NCBI RefSeq assembly: GCF_025567625.1
Contig: NZ_JAOQJC010000012.1
Coordinates: forward strand, 62,001 to 126,000
Length of the DNA stretch: 64,000 nt
Origin: Paenibacillus sp. J5C2022
GTDB lineage: Bacteria; Bacillota; Bacilli; Paenibacillales; Paenibacillaceae
Reading direction: 5' to 3'
The notes under the pieces were generated by a model that had not been told where the DNA came from, ran no database searches, and saw only the letters and a program-made list of their open reading frames with translations. Of the stretch, positions 27,818 through 37,600 are shown piece after piece; the first letter of the stretch is position 1; every line of letters starts with the position of its first letter. A program made the translations under genes and the position numbers.

Positions 27818-28774
27818 TCAGATGACGAGCAATAATCCGGCCGCGGCGAACAGCAGACCGACGAACCAGAATACGGATACGACCTTCCATTCCGACCATC
27901 CCACCAGCTCGAAGTGATGATGGATCGGGCTCATCTTGAATATGCGCTTGCCCCTCAGCTTGAAGGAGGCGACTTGCAGGATGACCGACAGCATCTCCAG
28001 TACGAACACGCCGCCGATGAGAATAAGCAGAAGCTCCGTCTTCGTCAGCACAGCGACTGCCGCGATGCCGCCGCCGATGCCGAGTGAGCCCATATCTCCC
28101 ATGAACACCTTGGCGGGATGCGCATTGAAGACGAGGAAGCCCAGCGCCGCGCCGATCATCGCCGCGGAGAACACCGCCGACTCGTGCGCAGACGCTTGCA
28201 GCGCCACAATGGTGAATGCGCCGAAGGCGATGGCGCTCGTCCCCGCAAGCAAGCCGTCTAGCCCGTCTGTGAAGTTGACGGAGTTGCTGGCGGCGAACAT
28301 GATGACGACGACGAAGGGATAGTAGAACCAGCCCAGATCGAAGCCCCAGCTCGTACCCGGCACTGTAATCTCCGTGCTGTGCCCCATATTGTACAGCAGT
28401 GCGCATACGATGATGGAGAACAGCAGCTGACCCAGCAGCTTCTGTCTGGCTGTTAGACCTAGCGAGCGCTTGAACACGATTTTAATGTAGTCGTCCAGGA
28501 AGCCGACGAGGCCGAAGCCTAGCGAAGCGGTCAGCAGCACCCAGAATTCCGGAGTCTTATCCGAGAACCGCAGGAATGCGATCATTAGCGCCAGCATAAT
28601 GATGATGCCGCCCATCGTCGGCGTTCCACTCTTCTTCATATGGCTCTGCGGCCCTTCGTCCCGAATCTGCTGGCCGAACTTCAACCGTCTGAGCAGAGGG
28701 ATGAACAGTGGTCCCAACAACACCGCTAATAGAAATGATACCCCGATAGAAAATAAGATGACCATCATGTCCAT
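27818..28774 (-). CDS. mraY: Phospho-N-acetylmuramoyl-pentapeptide-transferase
   Basis: 318 residues with about ten membrane segments. Catalytic motifs are FLDDYIKI near 90-97 (with DD) and NFTDGLDGLLAGTSAI near 166-181, plus the HHHFELVGW motif near the C-terminus. It transfers phospho-MurNAc-pentapeptide to undecaprenyl phosphate, making lipid I. ATG 28774 lies 7 bp after murF. The next gene, murD, is separated by the repeat element described, so the transcript must pass through it or restart. Confidence 0.97.
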   Translation of the reverse strand: MDMMVILFSIGVSFLLAVLLGPLFIPLLRRLKFGQQIRDEGPQSHMKKSGTPTMGGIIIMLALMIAFLRFSDKTPEFWVLLTASLGFGLVGFLDDYIKIVFKRSLGLTARQKLLGQLLFSIIVCALLYNMGHSTEITVPGTSWGFDLGWFYYPFVVVIMFAASNSVNFTDGLDGLLAGTSAIAFGAFTIVALQASAHESAVFSAAMIGAALGFLVFNAHPAKVFMGDMGSLGIGGGIAAVAVLTKTELLLILIGGVFVLEMLSVILQVASFKLRGKRIFKMSPIHHHFELVGWSEWKVVSVFWFVGLLFAAAGLLLVI

Positions 28775-28781
28775 GTCGGCC

Positions 28782-30197
28782 TCACCCCCTCTCCAGCGCT
28801 TCCACGACTTCTTCCATCCGCATGCCGCGGGAGCCCTTCACCAGCACCAGATCGTCCGGCTGCAGCCGCTCCAGCAGCCACACTGCAAGCTCCGCCTTGT
28901 CTGTGAAGTGGCGAACAAGTCCCGCTGCGGCCGCCTCGGGCAGCGATTCTGCGGCGCCTTCGGCGATGTGAACCGAGAGCGGCCCGAACGCAAGCACGGC
29001 CTCCGCCTTGTCCGGTCCGGTATAGGCGCCAATTCCCCGGTGCAGTTCCGCTTCCTGCGGCCCCAGCTCCAGCATGTCGCCCAGCACAATCCAGCGGCGG
29101 CGGAAGTCCTGCAGGCCGCTTACCAGGTCAATCGCCGCCCGCATCGCCGTAGGATTGGCATTATATGCGTCGTTCAGCAGGACAGCTCCGTTCGCCGCCC
29201 GACTCGGCTCGATCCGCATGCCGGTCAGCTTGAGCGACTGGAAGCCCGCTTTAATCCGTTCCCCCGGCACGCCGAAGTGGCGCGCGACGGCGATGGCCGC
29301 CAGGGCGTTGCTGATGTTATGGCGGCCGGGCACTGCAATGCTTAGGTTGCCGAGGCTGCTGCCCTCTCCATGCAGCGATGCCGTGAAGGAGCTGCCGCCC
29401 GGTTCCAGATGGATGTCGCCCGCCGACCATTCGTTGTCTCTTCCCAATCCGAACGTACGCAACGCAACTCCTTCAGGCAAGTGCATATTCTGAAGGCCGC
29501 TATGTAGCAGCGGCTCATCACCGTTGTACAGCAGCAATCCGTCTTCCCCGAGGCCAACCGCTATCTCCAGCTTCGCCTTCGCGATGCCTTCGCGGGAGCC
29601 CAGCTGCAGCATATGCGCATCGCCGACATTCGTAATAATGGCCGCATCCGGCTGTGCGATCCGCGTCAGCAGCTCGATCTCGCCGAAGCCGCTCATCCCC
29701 ATCTCCAGCACGGCCACCTCGGTCTCCTCGTCCAGCTTGAGCAGCGTGAGCGGCAAGCCGATATGATTGTTCAGATTGCCCTCTGTCTTCAATACGCGGT
29801 AATGACTTCCCAGAGCCGCGGCAGTCATATCCTTCGTCGTCGTCTTGCCGTTGCTGCCGGTAATGCCGATGACACGCACCATCAGTTCGCTGCGATAGCT
29901 GGACGCCAGCGCTTGCAGAGCCGCCAGCGTGTCCTTCACGAGAATGAGAGGCATATCGCCGAGCGTCTCTGGCACGTGCCGGCCACGTTCCCACAGCATC
30001 GCCTTCGCTCCGCTTCGCGCCGCCTGCTCCGCGAAGTCATGCCCGTCGAAGCGGTCGCCGACGAGCGGGACGAACAGCTCGCCGCTCCCCTCCTGCCGCG
30101 TATCCGTCATGATTCCGCGCACCAAGCGGCCGCTATGCTCGCCGCGATACACCGTGCCGATCATATTCGCTATTTGTTCTACCGTCCGTTTAATCAA
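28782..30197 (-). CDS. murF: UDP-N-acetylmuramoyl-tripeptide--D-alanyl-D-alanine ligase
   Basis: 471 residues with the ATP loop GITGSNGKTTTKDMTAAALG near 110-129 and the C-terminal NDAYNANPTAMRAAID motif. It adds D-Ala-D-Ala to UDP-MurNAc-tripeptide. The start is a TTG at 30197 overlapping the murE stop by 4 bp (TTGA), with AAGGAG nine bases upstream, so translation is probably coupled to murE. Confidence 0.96.
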   Translation of the reverse strand: MIKRTVEQIANMIGTVYRGEHSGRLVRGIMTDTRQEGSGELFVPLVGDRFDGHDFAEQAARSGAKAMLWERGRHVPETLGDMPLILVKDTLAALQALASSYRSELMVRVIGITGSNGKTTTKDMTAAALGSHYRVLKTEGNLNNHIGLPLTLLKLDEETEVAVLEMGMSGFGEIELLTRIAQPDAAIITNVGDAHMLQLGSREGIAKAKLEIAVGLGEDGLLLYNGDEPLLHSGLQNMHLPEGVALRTFGLGRDNEWSAGDIHLEPGGSSFTASLHGEGSSLGNLSIAVPGRHNISNALAAIAVARHFGVPGERIKAGFQSLKLTGMRIEPSRAANGAVLLNDAYNANPTAMRAAIDLVSGLQDFRRRWIVLGDMLELGPQEAELHRGIGAYTGPDKAEAVLAFGPLSVHIAEGAAESLPEAAAAGLVRHFTDKAELAVWLLERLQPDDLVLVKGSRGMRMEEVVEALERG

Positions 30198-31681
30198 TGC
30201 ACTAATCTCCTTATCGCTTCTTTTGCCACTATTCGGTCATCGAACGGGTACGTAGCTCCGCCTATTAACTGATAAGTCTCGTGACCTTTCCCCGCAATCA
30301 ATACTACATCGCCCGGGCTTGCCATTTCAACCGCTTTTTCGATCGCCTGCCTGCGGTCGGACTCGACAATGTATCGCTCCCGTGCCACACCCGCCTCCAG
30401 AAGCCCTCGTTCAATATCCGCAATAATTGCGAGCGGGTCTTCGTTGCGCGGATTGTCGGAGGTCACCACGAGCTTGTCGGCATGCTTCGCCGCGACCTGC
30501 GCCATCAGCGGCCGCTTCCCCCGGTCGCGGTCACCGCCGCAGCCGAATACGCAGATGACGCGATTCCGCGCCAGCTCCTTCACCGCTCCAAGCACGTTGT
30601 CCAGCCCGTCGGGCGTATGCGCATAGTCGACGATGACCGAGAAGTCCCGGCCCGTCTCGATCGTCTCCACCCTGCCCGGCACCCCCGGTATCGCTTCCAG
30701 TGCGTCCTTGATGCGCTCCAGCTCGATTCCCTCGATCAATGCGGCCGTCGTTGCGGCAAGTGCATTGTATACGTTGAACTTGCCGGTCAGTCGCATGCTG
30801 ATATCCGCTTCCCCCGCGAAGCAGATGATCCGGAAGGATGCGCCCCCGGCACATATGTCGATGTCCACCGCCCGCACATCCGCTTCCATTCCAAGGCCGT
30901 ACGTGATCACTTCCGCCGAAGTGATCGAACGGAATCTGGCGGATGCGGGATCGTCGCTGTTCAGCACCGCATAGAAGCGCTCTTCCGCATTCAGCGAGTA
31001 ACCGTTGCCGAGCCGGGAGAAGAACAGTCCCTTCGCGTCGGCATACTTCTCCATCGTGCCATGATAGTCCAGATGATCCTGCGACAGATTCGTGAAGATT
31101 GCCGTCCGGAACCGGCAGCCCTTCACCCTGCCTTGCTCCAGCGCATGCGAAGACACCTCCATAGCGCAATATTGCGCTCCCGCATCTCGCATTCCCGCCA
31201 GATAGCGCTGCAGCGCGTCCGCTTCCGGCGTCGTGCCGCTCATCGCTTCGGAGACGCCTCCGAAGCGTCTCTCGATCGTGCCGATCACGCCGGTCGGCAT
31301 GTTGTTATAATTAAAAATTTGCTCAATCAGATAGGTTGTCGTCGTCTTGCCGTTCGTACCCGTCACACCGATCAGGCCGATGGATCGACTGGGATGCTCA
31401 TAGACGTAATCGGCGATGACGGCCATCGCAAGACGGCTGTCCTTCACAATCAGCTGAGGCAGCGAAATATCCAGCAGCCGTTCAGACACGATGGCCGCCG
31501 CTCCGCGCTTCTCCGCTTCCCCCGCATAGGCGTGCCCGTCTACTGTATATCCCGGGACGCAGATGAACAACTGGCCGGGAGATACCTTCCTGGAGTCCTT
31601 CTCGATCCCGTGGAATTCCGTCTCCCCGTCGCCCGCCAACTTGGCTGTTAGAAGCAATTCCCTCAATTCCCGCAAGCGCAT
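30194..31681 (-). CDS. murE: UDP-N-acetylmuramoyl-L-alanyl-D-glutamate--2,6-diaminopimelate ligase
   Basis: About 495 residues. ATP loop GVTGTNGKTTTTYLIEQIF near 108-126; the C-terminal motif TSDNPRNEDP contains DNPR, which marks meso-DAP rather than lysine specificity. It adds DAP to the stem peptide, fitting dapL in this window. I place the start at ATG 31681 (MRLREL) because AAGGGA lies nine bases before it; a TTG at 31690 is in frame but has no space for a ribosome-binding site. Confidence 0.96.
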   Translation of the reverse strand: MRLRELRELLLTAKLAGDGETEFHGIEKDSRKVSPGQLFICVPGYTVDGHAYAGEAEKRGAAAIVSERLLDISLPQLIVKDSRLAMAVIADYVYEHPSRSIGLIGVTGTNGKTTTTYLIEQIFNYNNMPTGVIGTIERRFGGVSEAMSGTTPEADALQRYLAGMRDAGAQYCAMEVSSHALEQGRVKGCRFRTAIFTNLSQDHLDYHGTMEKYADAKGLFFSRLGNGYSLNAEERFYAVLNSDDPASARFRSITSAEVITYGLGMEADVRAVDIDICAGGASFRIICFAGEADISMRLTGKFNVYNALAATTAALIEGIELERIKDALEAIPGVPGRVETIETGRDFSVIVDYAHTPDGLDNVLGAVKELARNRVICVFGCGGDRDRGKRPLMAQVAAKHADKLVVTSDNPRNEDPLAIIADIERGLLEAGVARERYIVESDRRQAIEKAVEMASPGDVVLIAGKGHETYQLIGGATYPFDDRIVAKEAIRRLVH

Positions 31682-31796
31682 GGACCTCAATCCCTTCGCG
31701 AATACTCTGACGGGATACTATATGCCGCCCAGAGCGAACGCGTTAACGCCGGAAGGGAAATAAGGAAGCAATAAAACACAGCCTCTACAAGTATAG

Positions 31797-33737
31797 TCAA
31801 TGTGAGTGCGATATATCATCTTCGTCGCCAAGATAAATGCGGATCGTCGAGCCGCGTACTACCCGCGCTCCCGCGGCAGGCGCCTGACGGATCACATACT
31901 TGCCCGTACCTGCAGACGACAGATTGAAGTTCATGTTCAGGTCTTCATACAGCTCCACAACCGAACGGCCGATCAGATCCGGCACGGTGACGACGGGCGT
32001 CTCGCCATATTTGTACAAGCGATCGATCTGCCCCTCGCGCCTCGGCACCTTCAGGATCGTCAGCGCATCTTCCATAATATTGCGGACAATAGGTGCGGCT
32101 ACCACGCCGCCGAACTGGATGCCTTGCGGATTGTCCACCGCTACGTAGACGACGATCTGCGGATCGTCGGCCGGTGCGAAGCCGATGAACGATACGATAT
32201 GCTCGTTGGGCGAATAGCGTCCGTTCACAACCTTCTGGGCCGTTCCCGTCTTGCCTCCTACCCGATAACCGTCGATAAAGGCATTGCGCCCTGTTCCTTT
32301 GGCCACCACGCTCTCCAGCGCTTCCCGTACCTTCCTGGAAGTGTCTTCCGATATAACTGTGCGCACCGCTTCCGGCTCTGTCACCTTCACCGTCTCGCCC
32401 GACTCCCTGTTAATCCAGGACTTGGCCACGTAAGGCTTGTAAAGCGTTCCTCCGTTGATCGCCGCCGACACAGCCGTAATCTGCTGGATCGGCGTGACGG
32501 ACACGCCTTGGCCGAACGCCGTCGTAGCCAGCTCTACCGGTCCTACCTGATTCAGCTTGAACAGAATGCCGTTCCCCTCGCCGCTGATGTCAATTCCCGT
32601 CTTGCTGCCGAATCCGAAGTTCTTGATGTACTGGAACAGACTCTCCTTGCCAAGCCGGTTGCCCAGCGCCACGAAGCCCGGATTGCAGGAGTTCTCCACT
32701 ACTTCCAGGAACGTCTGGCTGCCGTGGCCGCCTTTCTTCCAGCAGCGGAGTCTTGCGCCCCCGATTTCCACCGCTCCGGGATCGAAGAACCGATCATGGT
32801 TCAGATCCACCTTGCCTTCCTCCAGCGCAGCTGCAAGCGTAATAATCTTGAATGTGGAGCCCGGCTCGTAAGTCATCCATACGGGCAGATTGCGGTTGTA
32901 CACTTCCGAAGGCACTTCCTGGTAGCGATCCGGCACATACGTCGGTCTGCTCGACATGCCCAATATTTCTCCGTTATTGGGATTCATCGCAATAGCGATG
33001 GCGCTATCCGCCTGCAATCCCGTCATCGCCTGGTCCAGCTCGCGTTCAATAACGGTCTGAATATCTTTATCAATCGTCAGCTGCAAGGTCAGCCCTTCCT
33101 GCGGTTCTATATACGTATCTGTCGAATTGGGCATTTGTCTGCCTGCCGCATCGGACAGGAAAGACACGTTGCCTTGCGTCCCTTGCAAGGCATTGTCATA
33201 TTTGGCCTCGAGCCCGGTCAGCCCCTGGTTGTCAATGCCCGTGAAGCCGAGCAGATGGGCAGCGAGGCTTCCGTACGGATAATACCTCTTGTTGTCCTCC
33301 GCCACCACAATGCCCGGCAGCTCGAGATCGCGAATCTCATCCGCCTTCTCCATCGTGATCTTGCGGCCTCCCGGGCCAACTCTGATGATCAGTTCCTTCT
33401 TCGTTATCAGCTTAAGGACAGCTTCCTTCGTCATATCCAGCAGCGGTGCAAGCGCTGCTGCTGTCTCCTCGCGATTCTTCACTTGCGCGGGAATGGCCCA
33501 TACCGTCGGCGTACTTATATTGTATGCCAGCTGAACCCCGTTTCTGTCCCATATCTCTCCCCGCTTGGCAACGTAAGGGATATCCCGCCTCCAAGAGTTC
33601 TCGGCTCTCTCGGCAAGCTCCGATCCCTGCCACAGCTGTATATAGGCCAGACGCAAGCAAAGCGCCAGAAATGCCACGCATCCCGCCAGCAAGACAATGA
33701 ACAGACGGCGCCTGACCGTCACATTGGATACCTTCAT
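31797..33737 (-). CDS. spoVD: Class B penicillin-binding protein SpoVD
   Basis: 646 residues, the same length as B. subtilis SpoVD. One N-terminal membrane anchor (LFIVLLAGCVAFLALCLRLAYI), a dimerisation domain, and the transpeptidase domain with EPGSTFKII (SxxK serine), ENSCNPGF (SxN) and GGKTGTAQKV (KTG). A single PASTA domain (VPDLIGRSVVELYEDLNMNF) ends it. SpoVD cross-links spore cortex peptidoglycan with SpoVE. It lies between pbpB and murE; the 106-bp gap to murE contains a CATATAGTAT stretch resembling a sigma-E/K -10 element, without a convincing -35. Confidence 0.94.
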   Translation of the reverse strand: MKVSNVTVRRRLFIVLLAGCVAFLALCLRLAYIQLWQGSELAERAENSWRRDIPYVAKRGEIWDRNGVQLAYNISTPTVWAIPAQVKNREETAAALAPLLDMTKEAVLKLITKKELIIRVGPGGRKITMEKADEIRDLELPGIVVAEDNKRYYPYGSLAAHLLGFTGIDNQGLTGLEAKYDNALQGTQGNVSFLSDAAGRQMPNSTDTYIEPQEGLTLQLTIDKDIQTVIERELDQAMTGLQADSAIAIAMNPNNGEILGMSSRPTYVPDRYQEVPSEVYNRNLPVWMTYEPGSTFKIITLAAALEEGKVDLNHDRFFDPGAVEIGGARLRCWKKGGHGSQTFLEVVENSCNPGFVALGNRLGKESLFQYIKNFGFGSKTGIDISGEGNGILFKLNQVGPVELATTAFGQGVSVTPIQQITAVSAAINGGTLYKPYVAKSWINRESGETVKVTEPEAVRTVISEDTSRKVREALESVVAKGTGRNAFIDGYRVGGKTGTAQKVVNGRYSPNEHIVSFIGFAPADDPQIVVYVAVDNPQGIQFGGVVAAPIVRNIMEDALTILKVPRREGQIDRLYKYGETPVVTVPDLIGRSVVELYEDLNMNFNLSSAGTGKYVIRQAPAAGARVVRGSTIRIYLGDEDDISHSH

Positions 33738-33828
33738 CCTATCATCCCCCTCCAGCTTCCCGGCTTCGAAACGGTCATAGACCGGCTCATTCCAAGCCTA
33801 TTCGGGACAGGCGGGGGATAGAACAAGC

Positions 33829-36171
33829 TTATTGTTCCGCCTCACCGGCATTATCGGCAATTCCGGCATCATCGGACACTCCGGGAGCATCGGCATTATC
33901 TGCTGTCGACTCCGCCGCATCTTCTTCATCGTCTTGCGTATGGCCGGAATTGTCCTCCTCTGCAGACGATGCTTCGCTCCCTTCTGATACTTCTTCAGAT
34001 GCGTCACGGTATTCCTCCGAGCCCGGCGGCGGTGAAAGCTTGACCTTCACGATACGCTCATCGCCTTGTTCCTCGACCTCCTGCGATACGACATAACCTC
34101 CTCCTTCCGGAACGAGGCGTACGCCGATCAGCGAGGTCAGCTCGATCGCATCGCGCAGGGACACCCCCGTCAGGTCAGGTATCGACAGTTTATCCTTCTG
34201 CTCAGTAATCAGATAGACACGTTGGCTGGGATGCACGACGGATTCCGCTGCAGGAATTTGCTGCAGAACGGTCGTTCCGTCCCCGATTACCTCGTACGCC
34301 ATCTCCTTCGCCTTCAGTTCCGCCTTCGCTTGCGACAACTTCAGCGCAGTCAGCTTGGGGACGGAGATCATCGTCTCTATCACTGCTTCTTCCTGCTGTA
34401 CTTCATAGCTCGGCGGAACGTCCAGCTTGCGCAAGCTCTTCAGCATAATCTCACGGAAGGCGGGAGCGGCAATCGCACTGCCGCCGCCGATGTATGAATG
34501 AGCCGGCTCGTCCACAGCGATGTAGATCACGATCTGCGGATCTTCCACCGGCGCATATCCGATAAAGGAGACCAGGAATTTCGTTGTGGAATATCCGCCA
34601 TCGACCCACTTCTGCGCCGTTCCCGTTTTGCCGGCCACGCGATACCCTTCGATATGGGCTCTTCTGCCGGTGCCCTTCTCCATATCCGATACGACCTGCT
34701 CCAGGTACTCGCTCGTCTTGCGCGAGCTTTCCTCCGAGATCACCTGACGAACCATTTGGGGCTCGATGACGGTCGTCGTCTTCGTGATGGGGTCCTTGAA
34801 GCTCTTCACCAGCTGCGGCTGCATCAGCTTGCCGCCGTTGGCAACGGCCGCTACCGCTGCCACCTGCTGAATGGGTGTAACCGCCACCCCTTGTCCGAAC
34901 GTGGCGTCCGCCACCTCTCTGTTATAGTGGAAGCTAATATCACCCGCCAGCTCGTTGCCGATCTGAATGCCCGTCTTCTGACCGAAGCCGAAGTTCGTAA
35001 AGTACTCGCGCAGCTTGTCCTTGCCCAGCCGCTCGAATCCCAGCTTAACGAACGCGACATTGCTGGAATGAATAAGTCCGTCCAGGAACGTAATCTCGCC
35101 CCAGCCTACCCGGTTGTGATCGCGGATCGGCCTTGGCTCGCCAGGCACCGTTATGCTGCCCGACATATACGTTTCGTTGGGATTGAACACCCCTTCTTCT
35201 ATTGCGGAAGCAAGCGTCACAATTTTGAAGGTGGAACCGGGCTCGTACAGCGAACCGACGGCATGATTGTAATAGTTGGCGTAGTCGCTCTTCCAGAACT
35301 CATTGGGATTGAATTCCGGCATATTGGCCATTGCCAATATTTCCATCGTCTTAGGATCGGCGGCAATTGCCGTAGCGCTCTTCGGCGAATACTTCTCCAT
35401 CACTTCGCGCAGTGCTTCTTCCACATAGTGCTGGATGTCGTTGTCGATCGTCAGTTGAATGTCCTGACCGTCCCTTGCCGGCTTGTAGTCCACCTCTCCG
35501 TTCGAGAGCTGCACCCGCTTGCCGTCCTTCTCATACCTCATATAACCGTCTTCTCCGGTCAGCCGGTCATTGAAGTACGCTTCGACGCCGGACATATATT
35601 GGCCGTCCAGACTAATATAGCCCACCACCTGGGAGGCAAGCGTCTGGCGCGGATAATAACGCCTGAGCGTTTCCTGAAGATAGATGCCGGTATCCGGCGT
35701 TTTTTTCTCTTTCCTCAGCTGAACGATTAATTCGTCGCGGAACTGATAGATTTCATCGGCCTTCGCCTTCTCGATCTGCCAGCCTCCCTTGCGGATTTCC
35801 CGGTGGCTGTAATACTCGCCCTCCGCATTCTGAGCAGTCACATACGCCATAAGAGCTTCCTTGGAAATGCCCAGAATGTCATGCAGGCCGTCGACTACCT
35901 CCTGCTCGATGCCATGGCCGGCGATCATTTTGGGATTGACGGAGATGTTGTATGCGATCGTATCCATCGCCAGCATATTTCCGTTCCTGTCCGTAATGCT
36001 TCCCCTCTTGGCTTTCAATTCCTCCGAGGCCGACCAGCGCACCTTCGCCATATCATACCAAGCCGCTCCTGAGACAACTTGCACGTAATAGATTCTTCCA
36101 ATTAAAACAAGAAAAAGGAGGGTCATTACCCCTCCAAATAACAACGTACGCAATTTGACTCGCTTCTCCAT
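33829..36171 (-). CDS. pbpB: Class B penicillin-binding protein 2B with acidic tail
   Basis: 780 residues from ATG 36171 (MEKRVKLRTLLF), against 716 in B. subtilis PBP2B. An N-terminal membrane anchor is followed by the dimerisation domain, the transpeptidase domain with EPGSTFKIV, HSSNVAFV and AGKTGTAQKW, and two PASTA domains (VPKLTALKLSQAKAELK and IPDLTGVSLRDAIELT). The extra length is a C-terminal tail of about 60 residues made largely of D, E, S and A. PBP2B is the essential septal transpeptidase. The frame opens at 36216 inside ftsL, but AGGAAGTGATAGG precedes ATG 36171. Confidence 0.94.
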   Translation of the reverse strand: MEKRVKLRTLLFGGVMTLLFLVLIGRIYYVQVVSGAAWYDMAKVRWSASEELKAKRGSITDRNGNMLAMDTIAYNISVNPKMIAGHGIEQEVVDGLHDILGISKEALMAYVTAQNAEGEYYSHREIRKGGWQIEKAKADEIYQFRDELIVQLRKEKKTPDTGIYLQETLRRYYPRQTLASQVVGYISLDGQYMSGVEAYFNDRLTGEDGYMRYEKDGKRVQLSNGEVDYKPARDGQDIQLTIDNDIQHYVEEALREVMEKYSPKSATAIAADPKTMEILAMANMPEFNPNEFWKSDYANYYNHAVGSLYEPGSTFKIVTLASAIEEGVFNPNETYMSGSITVPGEPRPIRDHNRVGWGEITFLDGLIHSSNVAFVKLGFERLGKDKLREYFTNFGFGQKTGIQIGNELAGDISFHYNREVADATFGQGVAVTPIQQVAAVAAVANGGKLMQPQLVKSFKDPITKTTTVIEPQMVRQVISEESSRKTSEYLEQVVSDMEKGTGRRAHIEGYRVAGKTGTAQKWVDGGYSTTKFLVSFIGYAPVEDPQIVIYIAVDEPAHSYIGGGSAIAAPAFREIMLKSLRKLDVPPSYEVQQEEAVIETMISVPKLTALKLSQAKAELKAKEMAYEVIGDGTTVLQQIPAAESVVHPSQRVYLITEQKDKLSIPDLTGVSLRDAIELTSLIGVRLVPEGGGYVVSQEVEEQGDERIVKVKLSPPPGSEEYRDASEEVSEGSEASSAEEDNSGHTQDDEEDAAESTADNADAPGVSDDAGIADNAGEAEQ

Positions 36172-36175
36172 CCTA

Positions 36176-36583
36176 TCACTTCCTATCTTGCGTAGCCGTT
36201 TTTGACAGATTGACATCCCGCTTTATCGTAATGCCGCCCTCCAGCATGCTGACCATTCCTTGCTCCTCCGCCAGCTTCCTGATCCGTTCGGGATCGCTAA
36301 GCATTTCCACTTGACGCTTCAGATCGGCTATTTCCGTATTCAACGTTTGAGCCTCTGTGCTGACTCTCTTATTTTGAAGGTTCATATCATAGATTTGCGC
36401 ATAACGAAAAATGATGACGCTGGCGATTGCGACACAGACAATTACCGTGAACAAGTAGAGCAGCTTCTCCCCGACAGGCAATGATTTTCGTTTAATGACT
36501 TTTCGTTTCGACTCGCGATAGACATGTCTCTCTTGCGGTTTTTGCTTCGGCTTCAGCGCCAGATTACCATTGACGTACGCCAC
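36176..36583 (-). CDS. ftsL: Cell-division protein FtsL
   Basis: 135 residues. A basic cytoplasmic part (KPKQKPQERHVYRESKRKVIKRK) precedes a single membrane span (LLYLFTVIVCVAIASVIIFRYAQIY) and a leucine-zipper coiled coil (NTEIADLKRQVEMLSDPERIRKLAEEQGM). FtsL pairs with DivIC and DivIB. The start is GTG 36583 with GAGGGGG upstream, starting at the rsmH stop. Identity rests on position, size and topology as the family is poorly conserved. Confidence 0.9.
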   Translation of the reverse strand: MAYVNGNLALKPKQKPQERHVYRESKRKVIKRKSLPVGEKLLYLFTVIVCVAIASVIIFRYAQIYDMNLQNKRVSTEAQTLNTEIADLKRQVEMLSDPERIRKLAEEQGMVSMLEGGITIKRDVNLSKTATQDRK

Positions 36584-37549
36584 CTATAAATCCCCCTCTT
36601 TCCTTTTTTCTGCAATGCGCAGCTTAGCTGACCGCGCCCGCGGATTGTGCTCAAGCTCCATATCGCTTGGCCCGATCGGCTTGCGGTTAACTAGCGTCAA
36701 TTGTCCCTTGTTGTTGCACACGCACATCGGAAAGTCCGGCGGGCACGTGCACTTCTCGACGTACTTGGCGAAGATGGTCTTGCATATCCGGTCCTCCAGC
36801 GAATGGAACGTGATGACGGAGGCCCTTCCGCCCGGGGCCAAGCAGCGAACTGTCTGCTCCAGCGCATCCTCCTCAGCACCCAGCTCGTCGTTGACGGCGA
36901 TGCGCAGCGCCTGGAAGGATCGCTTCGCGGGGTGAGGCCCCGTTCTTCTGGTAGCTGCCGGTATGGAAGACTTGATCAGCTCCGCCAGCTCGCCGGTCGT
37001 CGCGATCGGCGCGACCGCTCTGGCTTTAACGATATTCCTCGCAATGTTGCGGGCGAAGCGCTCTTCGCCGTACCGGTCCAGAATGCGGGCAATATCCCGC
37101 TCTTCCCAGCTGTTGACGATGATGTGGGCGGTCAAGTCTCCGTCCCGGTCCATGCGCATATCCAGCGGCGCATCATGATTGTAGCTGAAGCCCCGCTCCG
37201 CTTCGTCCAGCTGCGGACTGGACACGCCAAGGTCGAACAGTATGCCGTCCACTTGCGGCACCCCGTCCTTCATAGGCAAGTCCAGACGGCGAAGCTCCTG
37301 TTCCAAATATCTGAAATTGCTCTTCACCAGCGTGACCTTGTCCATGTAGGCCGATAATCTATTGCGTGCATTGTCCAGCGCCCAATCGTCCTGATCGAAA
37401 GCGATAAGACGGCCGCCGTCGCCGAGCCGGGAAGCGATCAGCTCGCTGTGCCCCGCTCCGCCAAGCGTACAATCCACATAAATGCCGGAAGGACGGATTG
37501 CGAGTCCATCCACCGCTTCTTCTAACAAAACTGTCGTGTGCTGAAACAA
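36584..37549 (-). CDS. rsmH: 16S rRNA m4C1402 methyltransferase RsmH (MraW)
   Basis: 321 residues from TTG 37549 ([34 protein letters not shown]), eight bases after GGGAGG; a longer frame to 37597 lacks a site. The SAM-binding motif is [15 protein letters not shown], and [22 protein letters not shown] and [16 protein letters not shown] are family hallmarks. It N4-methylates C1402 in 16S rRNA. It follows mraZ by about 50 bp, the usual dcw order. Confidence 0.97.
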   Translation of the reverse strand: MFQHTTVLLEEAVDGLAIRPSGIYVDCTLGGAGHSELIASRLGDGGRLIAFDQDDWALDNARNRLSAYMDKVTLVKSNFRYLEQELRRLDLPMKDGVPQVDGILFDLGVSSPQLDEAERGFSYNHDAPLDMRMDRDGDLTAHIIVNSWEERDIARILDRYGEERFARNIARNIVKARAVAPIATTGELAELIKSSIPAATRRTGPHPAKRSFQALRIAVNDELGAEEDALEQTVRCLAPGGRASVITFHSLEDRICKTIFAKYVEKCTCPPDFPMCVCNNKGQLTLVNRKPIGPSDMELEHNPRARSAKLRIAEKRKEGDL

Positions 37550-37600
37550 TGCTTTGTTCCTCCCATTCCTGATGCCCATTCTAAGTTGCACCTGCACTTG

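Noticed and set aside
31700..31730. CATATAGTAT stretch as a sigma-E/K promoter of murE
   Set aside because: The -10-like part is suggestive, but no acceptable -35 was found at the required distance.
31806..33821. 671-codon plus-strand frame opposite spoVD
   Set aside because: Antisense shadow of spoVD with a composition rich in R, H, Q and L and no ribosome-binding site; the minus frame encodes a full SpoVD.
34498..35730. 410-codon plus-strand frame opposite pbpB
   Set aside because: Shadow of PBP2B without motif or ribosome-binding site.
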